DNA of 6,475 bases, taken from positions 1-6,475 of the forward strand of contig CAJQPV010000171.1 in assembly GCA_905480305.1 (NCBI GenBank). Direction: 5' to 3'. The notes under the pieces were generated by a model. It made no database searches. It was given only the letters and a program-made list of their open reading frames with translations, and had not been told where the DNA came from. Of the stretch, positions 1 through 6,109 are shown one piece after another. Positions within the stretch are counted from its first letter, which is position 1. Each line of letters starts with the position of its first letter. The DNA is from an uncultured Gammaproteobacteria bacterium. GTDB lineage: Bacteria > Pseudomonadota > Gammaproteobacteria > UBA9214. A program made the position numbers and the translations under genes.

Positions 1-1232
1 GCCAGTGCAACGATACCGAACGCCGCCTGCTCCACACTCAATTGCAGCGGCGCTGCAATCTGCCCTACCGCCGCCAGCGCTGCAGCACGATCCAGCACCA
101 TACTGCCGCCCAGAAAGGCATCCGGCTGCAAGCGTCCCAGCACCAGATTGGCATCTGTTACCGTGGCCTGCCGCCCCCCCTGCCCGTAACAGGCAGGCCC
201 TGGCACTGCCCCGGCGGACTCCGGACCGACGCGCAACAAGCCGCCGGCATCAATACTGGCAATCGAACCGCCACCGGCACCGATGGTATGCATATCCACC
301 ATCGGCACCGCGACCGGCCAGTCACCAATGCGGCCCTCAGAGGTTAATCGTATATCACCATCGATAAGCGCAACATCTGTCGACGTGCCGCCCATATCAA
401 AGGTCAGGAGCTTTGCTTGCCCGACCTGCTGACCGATAAAACGTGCCCCTGTCAAGCCACCGGCCGGACCGGAAAGCAGCAAGTGCACCGCCTTTCTGCC
501 GGCCTTGTCAGCATTCACGGTGCCGCCACTGCTTTGCATCACCGCCAGCGGCGCCGGTGACAATTGCTGCTCCAGTCGCTGCAGGTAACCCGCTACCAGC
601 GGTCCGGTCCAGGCATTCAGCCAGGTGGCAATGCCGCGCTCGTATTCCTTGTATTCCGGCAACACAGCAGAAGATCGCGACACGAACAGCTCGGCCGGTA
701 ACCAGTCCTCAATGGTCCGCTCATCACTGTCATCCAGAAACGAGAACAACAGGTTGATAGCCACCGCCGCCGGCCTGACTGCTTCTATTGCTGCCAGCAA
801 TGCCGCTTTGTCATCCGCGGAAAGCTTGCTGATACGACTGCCGTCGGCACCGACACGGGCACCCACCTCCAGGCAGCAGTCCGCCGGTACCGGTGGACGC
901 GGCAGTTCCGGCTGCAGATTGTAAAGTTCGCGGCGTGCCTGCCGGCCGATGGTCAATACGTCACCGAGACCACGGTTGGCGATGTAGACGGTACGCACCC
1001 CTTTATGCTCCAGTACCGCATTGGTTGCCACGGTGGAGCCGTGTACCACCCGCAGATTGTCCATGGACAGCCCCAGCTCACGGATACCCTGTACAATGGC
1101 CCGCTCCGGTTCCTGCGGTATTGACAGCACCTTGTGTATTCTCAGCGAGTTACCGTCAAACAGCACAAAATCGGTAAAGGTGCCGCCGGTATCAATACCC
1201 AGCTGCAACTCAGTAGAATCAGGTTTCTTCAT
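1..1232 (-). CDS. Hydantoinase/5-oxoprolinase family protein, HyuA-type ATPase subunit (partial, C-terminus outside window)
   Basis: This is a member of the family that uses ATP to open or carboxylate cyclic amides and ketones (N-methylhydantoinase A, 5-oxoprolinase, acetone/acetophenone carboxylase subunits), expected in the cytoplasm. I translated the minus strand by hand and found 410 unbroken codons. The N-terminal phosphate-binding motif GIDTGGTFTD is at residues 12-21 and HGSTVATN at 64-71. In the second, ASKHA-type half are MQSSGG (232-237), SGPAGG (254-259), FDMGGTSTDV (278-287), HTIGAGGGS (315-323) and PGPACYG (344-350). The ATG at 1230-1232 is the only plausible start: an in-frame stop lies about 70 bp upstream with no other ATG, GTG or TTG between. 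A weak GAGA-like ribosome site lies close upstream. HyuA proteins are usually about 650-700 residues and fused OplAH about 1,200-1,300, so a third to a half is visible. Family assignment is firm. The substrate cannot be told, nor whether a HyuB partner follows or is fused. Confidence 0.95.
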   Translation of the reverse strand, partial: MKKPDSTELQLGIDTGGTFTDFVLFDGNSLRIHKVLSIPQEPERAIVQGIRELGLSMDNLRVVHGSTVATNAVLEHKGVRTVYIANRGLGDVLTIGRQARRELYNLQPELPRPPVPADCCLEVGARVGADGSRISKLSADDKAALLAAIEAVRPAAVAINLLFSFLDDSDERTIEDWLPAELFVSRSSAVLPEYKEYERGIATWLNAWTGPLVAGYLQRLEQQLSPAPLAVMQSSGGTVNADKAGRKAVHLLLSGPAGGLTGARFIGQQVGQAKLLTFDMGGTSTDVALIDGDIRLTSEGRIGDWPVAVPMVDMHTIGAGGGSIASIDAGGLLRVGPESAGAVPGPACYGQGGRQATVTDANLVLGRLQPDAFLGGSMVLDRAAALAAVGQIAAPLQLSVEQAAFGIVAL

Positions 1233-1337
1233 TTTCTCAAGATTGCGACGCGTAGCGCCTCGGCGGTGATTTGACTGCTGGGAAAACGGCTATTCTGACA
1301 ACTTGTAATCACGGCTACAAACGGAATAATACGCAAC
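1233..1337. promoter_or_regulatory. Divergent intergenic region, presumed promoters for both directions
   Basis: About 105 bp lie between the start codons of the leftward hydantoinase gene and the rightward ABC cassette, so promoters for both should lie here or overlap the gene starts. No convincing sigma-70 pair stands out on either strand. Rightward, TTGTAA at 1303-1308 and AATAAT at 1325-1330 have a 16-bp spacer, but would start transcription almost on the ATG at 1338. A short inverted repeat, TTGTA-N8-TACAA, occupies 1303-1320 and could be an operator, though arms this short also arise by chance. The role is inferred from gene orientation rather than from a strong motif. Confidence 0.45.
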
Positions 1338-2294
1338 ATGTCCAGGCAAGCATTGGTACAAGTAAAACACCTCACCCGCTATTACAGCCAGACCTGTGCG
1401 GTTAATGATGTCAGCTTTGATCTCGCCAAGGGTGAAGTGCTCGGCTTCCTTGGTCCCAACGGCGCCGGCAAATCCAGCACCATGCAAATGATCACCGGCA
1501 ATCTCGCGCCCGGGGCCGGCCAGGTCAATATTGCCGGCATTGATCTGCTGGAACAACCGAAACAGGCCAAGCGCGAGATTGGTTACCTGCCGGAACAACC
1601 ACCGCTATACCGGGAACTGACGGTTGATGAATTTCTGCGCTACTGCGCCCAACTGAATCGTATCCCGCGCAGCCATATCAGCAGCGCAATGGCCATCGCA
1701 AAGGAACGCACCGGACTCGGGGATGTCGGCCGGCGACTGATTGGCAACCTGTCGAAAGGCTACCAGCAACGCGTCGGTATTGCCCAGGCGATTATTCATA
1801 GCCCGGCGGTGGTGATACTGGATGAGCCCACGGTCGGCCTGGACCCGTTGCAAATTCGTGAAATTCGCGCACTCATTTGCGAGCTTGGCAAGGAACACGG
1901 CATCATCCTGTCGACGCACATCCTGCCCGAAGTACAGGCGACCTGCACCCGCGTGCAGATTATCAATCGCGGCCAGCTGGTATTTTCAGACACGACCGCC
2001 GGACTGGAATCCCGCATGAATGCCACGGCACTGATTGCCGGTTTCCATAGCGCACCCGACCTTGCCGCACTGCAACAGCTGAGCGGCGTGGAGCGCGTGG
2101 AACCACTGCCTGGCAACCGGGTGCGCCTGCATTATGATGACAGCAACCCTGCCGAGGCACTGGTAGAACAATCAGTCGCACAACGCTGGCGACTGCATGA
2201 ACTGACGCCGCAATGCCGCACACTGGAACAGATTTTTATCGAACTGACCTGCTCGGAAGAACAGCACTCGCATTCCGGAGACAGCAGCCAATGA
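1338..2294 (+). CDS. ABC transporter ATP-binding protein, GldA/NatA-like (ABC-2 type)
   Basis: This 318-residue protein is the cytoplasmic ATPase subunit that should drive the membrane protein encoded next to it. All nucleotide-binding motifs are present: Walker A GPNGAGKS (39-46), Q-loop glutamine Q87 within PEQPPLY, signature LSKGYQQR (138-145), Walker B VVILDEP with catalytic E163, D-loop GLDP (167-170) and switch histidine H194 in STH. The signature is the LSKGY form seen in GldA- and NatA-like exporters rather than LSGGQ. A C-terminal extension of about 100 residues after the ATPase core ends in a LEQIFIELT segment, also usual for this subfamily. ATG 1338 is chosen because an in-frame TGA at 1296-1298 limits the frame and no other start lies between; the ribosome site is weak. 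The stop overlaps the permease start by ATGA, so the two are likely translationally coupled. The ABC-2 assignment is secure; the GldA-like name rests mainly on the neighbours. Confidence 0.95.
   Translation: MSRQALVQVKHLTRYYSQTCAVNDVSFDLAKGEVLGFLGPNGAGKSSTMQMITGNLAPGAGQVNIAGIDLLEQPKQAKREIGYLPEQPPLYRELTVDEFLRYCAQLNRIPRSHISSAMAIAKERTGLGDVGRRLIGNLSKGYQQRVGIAQAIIHSPAVVILDEPTVGLDPLQIREIRALICELGKEHGIILSTHILPEVQATCTRVQIINRGQLVFSDTTAGLESRMNATALIAGFHSAPDLAALQQLSGVERVEPLPGNRVRLHYDDSNPAEALVEQSVAQRWRLHELTPQCRTLEQIFIELTCSEEQHSHSGDSSQ
2277..2280 (+). promoter_or_regulatory. Ribosome binding site deciding the permease start
   Basis: GGAG lies 10 bases before the ATG at 2291, inside the end of the ATPase gene. 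It supports 2291 as the permease start over an in-frame upstream ATG at 2213, which would add 26 polar residues with no family counterpart and a 78-bp further overlap. Confidence 0.6.
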
Positions 2295-3043
2295 TTTTTA
2301 CCATCGCTGCTCGCGAATTGCGTAGTTTGTTCCTGTCGCCGCTGGCATGGGCGATTCTTGCCGTCACCCTGTTCATTCTTGCCTACCTGTTCCTGACACA
2401 AATCGAGACCTTTATCGGCCTGCAACCGCGCCTCGCTGCCATTAAAGGCGCACCCGGCGTTGCAGATATAATCGTTGCACCCTTACTTGCAGATGCTGCC
2501 GTGGTACTGCTGTTGATTACGCCGCTGATCACCATGCGCACCATCAGCGAAGAGCGCCGCAACCGCACCATCAGCCTGCTGTTCTCTGCACCGGTGTCGA
2601 TGACAGAAATCGTCATTGGAAAATACCTGGGAATACTGTCTTTCTTTATTATCCTGCTGGCCCTGCTGGCCCTGATGCCGCTGTCACTGCTGGCAGGCAC
2701 AGACCTCGATCTGGGCAAACTGGCGGCCGGCATGCTGGGACTGACACTGGTCGTTGCTGCTTTCTCGGCCATTGGCCTGTACATGTCATCCCTGACCGAA
2801 CAACCTACGGTGGCGGCCGTAACCACGTTTGGACTGCTGTTATTGCTATGGATCATTGACTGGGCCGGCACTACCGAGGCTACCGGCAGCAGCATGCTTG
2901 CACAACTATCCATGCTGCGTCACTACGAACCCCTGTTAAAGGGCCTCTTTAACAGTACTGACGTGGCGTACTACCTGCTGATCATCCTGTTGTTCACCGG
3001 CTTTACCATTCGCCGCATGGACGCCAGCAGACTGCAACACTGA
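2291..3043 (+). CDS. ABC-2 type permease, GldF-like membrane subunit
   Basis: This 250-residue integral inner-membrane protein is the transmembrane partner of the preceding ATPase. Six hydrophobic helices are seen at roughly residues 15-35, 60-82, 113-136, 145-167, 173-192 and 226-243. Between helices 2 and 3 is the hallmark ABC-2 cytoplasmic segment, SEERRNRTISLLFSAPVS (86-103) followed by an IVIGKYLG stretch, thought to contact the ATPase. The start at 2291 overlaps the ATPase stop and is served by a GGAG; starting there, the protein opens with the short amphipathic MIFTIAARELRSLF usual for GldF-like proteins. The length suits the single-domain GldF type, so the complex probably uses two copies. 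Helix 3 is encoded partly by a perfect in-frame 9-bp tandem repeat. The ABC-2 permease class is firm. The transported substrate is unknown and could as well be a lipid, a polysaccharide or a protein-related cargo. Confidence 0.92.
   Translation: MIFTIAARELRSLFLSPLAWAILAVTLFILAYLFLTQIETFIGLQPRLAAIKGAPGVADIIVAPLLADAAVVLLLITPLITMRTISEERRNRTISLLFSAPVSMTEIVIGKYLGILSFFIILLALLALMPLSLLAGTDLDLGKLAAGMLGLTLVVAAFSAIGLYMSSLTEQPTVAAVTTFGLLLLLWIIDWAGTTEATGSSMLAQLSMLRHYEPLLKGLFNSTDVAYYLLIILLFTGFTIRRMDASRLQH
2653..2670 (+). repeat. Perfect 9-bp tandem repeat (2 copies) inside the permease gene
   Basis: The unit CCTGCTGGC occurs twice back to back and is followed by a near-copy. It is in frame and encodes part of the Leu-Leu-Ala run of transmembrane helix 3, so slippage would add or remove three residues without breaking the frame. 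It most likely reflects repeated Leu/Ala codons rather than a functional element. Confidence 0.6.
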
Positions 3044-3048
3044 CCATT

Positions 3049-4410
3049 ATGAAAATTACCCGCCGCTCCCGCCTGCTGCTGCGACTGCAAGCCCTGCTGT
3101 TTGCAATGCTGTTTATCGGCATTATCGCCATGCTGGCCTGGTTGAGTAGCCGCTATGTCTACCAGGCAGACTGGACCAGCGGTGCACGCAATAGCGTCTC
3201 TGCAGATACCCGCAAATTACTGGACAGCATGGACCAGCCGGTCAGCATCAGCGCATTTGTTCGCGATGAAGGCCTGGTTCGAGACCAGATCAGGGACCTG
3301 GTCGGCAGTTATCAACGATTCAAGGATGACATTTCCCTGGAATTCATCAACCCGGACACGCAACCCGCCCGGGTTCGTGAACTGGGCATTGCCAGTGGCG
3401 GTGAAATCGTCATTCGCTATCAGGATCGCAGCGAGAACATCCAAACCCTGAGTGAGCAACAGCTCTCCAATGCCCTGTTACGACTCACCCGTAAACAGCA
3501 ACGCTGGGTCGTCTTTCTAAGCGGTCACGGCGAACGTCCGCCCGAAGGAGAAACCAATTACGGGCTGGGTATGTTTACACAGGAACTGGAACGCAAGGGA
3601 CTGCAGATACAAACCGTAAACCTGGCGGAATCGTTGATTCCATCCAACACCAATCTGCTGGTGATTGCCGGTCCGCGCGTTGCACTGCTGCCGGGCGAGG
3701 TCGAGAAACTGCAACGCTACACCGAACAGGGTGGCAACCTGCTGTGGCTGGCTGAACCCGGCAATCTGCAAGGACTGCAACCATTGGCGGAGCAACTCGA
3801 CATTGACCTGCTGCCTGGCGTGGTGGTCGACGCCGCCACTGAAATGTTTGGCATAGACAACCCGACCTTCGTCGTCGTCACCGGTTATCCCCGCCATGAC
3901 ATCACCAGCGAAATGACTGCGGTAACCGTTTATCCCGAAGCTGCCGCGCTGGACATCAACGACAACGGTAACTGGGAGGTGCTGCCACTGCTCACCACCC
4001 TGGAACGCGCCTGGACAGAACTGGATGAAATTGCCGATGAGATTCAGTTCGACAGCGATACCGATGAACAAGCCGGCCCACTCGATATTGGCGTGATACT
4101 GACCCGTGCACGGACTGATGACAACGGCGCCGAGTTGCCGATGCAGCGCATTATCGTTATTGGCGACGGTGATTTTCTTTCCAACACCTACCTTGGTAAT
4201 GGCGGTAATCTCAACCTCGGACTGAACATCGTGCAATGGCTAAGCCATGACGAGGCGGTACTGGACATTCAGATCAAGGCTGCACCCGATACCAGCCTGG
4301 TACTCGGCAAGGTTGCACAGGCTGTTATCGGACTGGGGTTCCTGATCGGACTGCCACTGCTGCTACTGGTTACCGGCATACTTGTCTGGCTGTTACGCCG
4401 ACGCCGCTAG
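3049..4410 (+). CDS. GldG-like ABC transporter auxiliary protein (Gldg/ABC_transp_aux family)
   Basis: This 453-residue protein matches the GldG layout: a basic N-terminus, a transmembrane helix (about residues 14-34), a large soluble region likely on the periplasmic side, and a C-terminal helix (about 426-449) ending in four arginines. Conserved features include an RNSVSADTRKLLDSM segment (47-61) of the N-terminal domain, FLSGHGER (156-163), LLVIAGPR (203-210) and IGDGDFLSN (371-379). The acidic stretch around 335-352 is a linker commonly seen in the family. In Flavobacterium, GldG works with GldA and GldF in an ABC complex required for gliding. Relatives are widespread in bacteria that do not glide, where the role is unknown. 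The start lies five bases after the permease stop and has no Shine-Dalgarno sequence, suggesting translational reinitiation. The family call is confident. The biochemical role (substrate handling, or anchoring to the permease) is inference from synteny. Confidence 0.9.
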   Translation: MKITRRSRLLLRLQALLFAMLFIGIIAMLAWLSSRYVYQADWTSGARNSVSADTRKLLDSMDQPVSISAFVRDEGLVRDQIRDLVGSYQRFKDDISLEFINPDTQPARVRELGIASGGEIVIRYQDRSENIQTLSEQQLSNALLRLTRKQQRWVVFLSGHGERPPEGETNYGLGMFTQELERKGLQIQTVNLAESLIPSNTNLLVIAGPRVALLPGEVEKLQRYTEQGGNLLWLAEPGNLQGLQPLAEQLDIDLLPGVVVDAATEMFGIDNPTFVVVTGYPRHDITSEMTAVTVYPEAAALDINDNGNWEVLPLLTTLERAWTELDEIADEIQFDSDTDEQAGPLDIGVILTRARTDDNGAELPMQRIIVIGDGDFLSNTYLGNGGNLNLGLNIVQWLSHDEAVLDIQIKAAPDTSLVLGKVAQAVIGLGFLIGLPLLLLVTGILVWLLRRRR

Positions 4411-4413
4411 CTT

Positions 4414-5259
4414 ATGTCTTCACGTAACCTGCTAAACCTTGCGCTCCTCGCTCTCGCAGCTGTGCTGGCACTGGTTATCTTCTACCAGCCCGGCATCACG
4501 CCAGAACCTGCACCGCAGACCGTTACCGCACTGAGCGGCGAGAATATCAAGCGCATTCAGATTGTACGCATGACTCGTGATCCGCTGACATTTACGCGGC
4601 ACGACGGTGAATGGTTTCTGAGCGGCGATCGCGAATTACCTGCCAGTAATTTCCAGGTCAGTTCATTGCTTGCCGTGCTGCAGACTGAAGCGATACGCAG
4701 CTACCCTGTCGACACTGTTGAACCTGAAACACTGGGACTGGAACCACCGCTCGCCACCCTGACACTGGATGATGTGCGCTTTAAGATCGGTACAACCGAT
4801 GCGCTGGAAAAACTGCGTTACCTGCAGACAGGTGACAACGTCTTCCTGGTCAGCGACCGCTACCAGCACCTGATCAACGCTGACTGGCCCGGCTTTGTGT
4901 CGCGCAAACTGCTGCCTGCCAACGCCGGCATCAGCCAGCTGCAACTACCGCACACCACCCTGTCGCTGAGCGCCGACAATCAATGGCAGCAGTCTGCAAC
5001 AACCGATTCCGTCGACACCGGCAAGCTGCAAACACTGGTCGACAGCTGGCAACAGGCAAGCGCCACGTATATACGCCATTACCAGCCCGTAAACGGCAGC
5101 GAAACCGTCACACTGGAATTCTCCACTGCTGCGGAAGCGCTCACCTTTCACATTGTCACACGCACACCGGAACTCATTCTGGCACGACCGGAGCTGGGTA
5201 TTCAGTACCACCTGCAAGCTGACATGGCCGGCGTGCTGCTGGCCATACCGGCAGAATAA
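4414..5259 (+). CDS. DUF4340 domain-containing membrane-anchored protein
   Basis: This 281-residue protein has one N-terminal hydrophobic helix (about residues 5-24) with no lipobox cysteine, so it is probably an uncleaved signal anchor with the rest in the periplasm. The soluble part fits the DUF4340 pattern: an IKRIQIVR strand (45-52), FTRHDGEWFL (60-69), LGLEPP (107-112), then RYL (135-137) and NVFLVSD (142-148). Residues 173-281 appear to repeat the same order of strands and helices, suggesting two copies of one fold. DUF4340 genes habitually follow gldG-like genes, and this one starts three bases after that stop with no Shine-Dalgarno, so it is probably the fourth subunit or an accessory of the ABC complex. 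No enzymatic residues are evident. Family assignment comes from the motif pattern plus position in the cassette; function is unknown. Confidence 0.85.
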   Translation: MSSRNLLNLALLALAAVLALVIFYQPGITPEPAPQTVTALSGENIKRIQIVRMTRDPLTFTRHDGEWFLSGDRELPASNFQVSSLLAVLQTEAIRSYPVDTVEPETLGLEPPLATLTLDDVRFKIGTTDALEKLRYLQTGDNVFLVSDRYQHLINADWPGFVSRKLLPANAGISQLQLPHTTLSLSADNQWQQSATTDSVDTGKLQTLVDSWQQASATYIRHYQPVNGSETVTLEFSTAAEALTFHIVTRTPELILARPELGIQYHLQADMAGVLLAIPAE

Positions 5260-5276
5260 AGTATAAACAGAACAGC

Positions 5277-6089
5277 ATGCCCGAGCTTCCCGAAGTTGAA
5301 ACCACCTGTCGCGGTATCGCACCGCACATTACCGGCAAGCGCGTCACCCGCGTGATCGTACGCAATCCCAACCTGCGCTGGCCGGTCTCCGGGCGCCTCG
5401 TAAAAGACCTCAGCGGACAAACGATCAACGCGGTGAGTCGACGCGCAAAATACCTGCTACTGCAAACAGATGCCGGTACCGCGATTTTGCATCTCGGCAT
5501 GTCCGGCAGCCTCTGCCTGGTCAAGTCAACTGCAGCTGTTGGCAAACATGATCATGTCGACATCGTGTTTGGCAAGACAGCACTGCGTCTCACCGACCCG
5601 CGTCGTTTTGGCAGCCTGCACTGGACCCGGCGCCCACCCGGGCAACACCGCCTCATCAGCCCGCTGGGCCCGGAACCGCTGGCTGATACGTTTACGGGAG
5701 ACTACCTGTACGAGGCTTCACGCAACCGCAAGGTCGCCATCAAGCAATTCATAATGAACAGCCATATTGTCGTTGGTATCGGCAACATTTATGCCAGCGA
5801 AGCACTGTACATGGCCGGGATACACCCGCAACGGGCTGCCGGAAAAATCAGCCGGAAGAAATCCCGGCTACTGGCAGAAGTCATCAAGGAAGTACTGAAT
5901 GACTCCATTGCACAGGGTGGCACCACCCTGCGCGACTTCGTCAACGGTGATGGAAAACCGGGATACTTCAAACAGCAACTGAATGTGTATGGCAAGGCCG
6001 GTGAACCCTGCATCAGCTGCCAGGTAGCTATCCGGGAAATACGCCAGGGACAACGCTCAAGCTTCTATTGCCCGAAATGCCAGCCGTAA
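5277..6089 (+). CDS. mutM: Formamidopyrimidine-DNA glycosylase (Fpg/MutM)
   Basis: This is the cytoplasmic base-excision repair enzyme that removes 8-oxoguanine and formamidopyrimidines and cuts the strand by beta,delta-elimination. The 270-residue length is normal for Fpg. Counting Met as 1, the catalytic MPELPEVE start supplies Pro2 (nucleophile after Met removal) and Glu3. The strand-binding Lys58 is in RRAKYLL, Met75 in HLGMSGS, and Arg109 and Phe111 in DPRRFGS, the residues that fill the gap left by the flipped base. The H2TH region carries GNIYASEAL (169-177). The C-terminal zinc finger is complete: C245-x2-C248-x16-C265-x2-C268. Every expected residue is present, so it should be active, and the complete finger separates it from Nei2/3 variants that lack it. 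The start is fixed because the mature N-terminus must be Pro-Glu. It lies 17 bp after the DUF4340 gene with no terminator or clear Shine-Dalgarno, so it may be co-transcribed with the ABC cassette. Confidence 0.98.
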   Translation: MPELPEVETTCRGIAPHITGKRVTRVIVRNPNLRWPVSGRLVKDLSGQTINAVSRRAKYLLLQTDAGTAILHLGMSGSLCLVKSTAAVGKHDHVDIVFGKTALRLTDPRRFGSLHWTRRPPGQHRLISPLGPEPLADTFTGDYLYEASRNRKVAIKQFIMNSHIVVGIGNIYASEALYMAGIHPQRAAGKISRKKSRLLAEVIKEVLNDSIAQGGTTLRDFVNGDGKPGYFKQQLNVYGKAGEPCISCQVAIREIRQGQRSSFYCPKCQP

Positions 6090-6098
6090 CCCGTCAAC

Positions 6099-6104
6099 GA
6101 GGAG
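6099..6104 (+). promoter_or_regulatory. Strong ribosome binding site for the lipoprotein gene
   Basis: GAGGAG sits five bases before the ATG at 6110. It is the best Shine-Dalgarno sequence in the window and fixes that start. Confidence 0.75.
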
Positions 6105-6109
6105 TCAAC

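Noticed and set aside
5..1269. Several plus-strand open frames in the first 1.2 kb
   Set aside because: They give low-complexity Pro/Arg/His/Ala-rich translations and lie opposite the hydantoinase gene, whose conserved motifs run continuously on the minus strand.
1271..1296. TTGACT and TATTCT as a sigma-70 promoter for the ABC cassette
   Set aside because: The spacer is only 14 bp, too short for a normal -35/-10 pair, and no better partner exists for either hexamer.
2213..2290. In-frame upstream ATG extending the permease by 26 residues
   Set aside because: The extension is polar, lies inside the ATPase gene, and the ATG at 2291 has a GGAG site, an ATGA overlap and the expected GldF-like N-terminus.
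2641..2700. CTGCTGGC repeats as a regulatory or recombination site
   Set aside because: They are in frame and encode Leu/Ala of a transmembrane helix, which explains the repetition.
3517..4236. Long open frame on the minus strand (239 codons) opposite the GldG-like gene
   Set aside because: It is wholly contained in a gene with clear family motifs, has no recognisable domain and is explained by the codon bias of the real gene.
5262..5267. TATAAA as a -10 element for mutM
   Set aside because: No -35-like hexamer lies 16-18 bp upstream and the start of transcription would fall nearly on the ATG.
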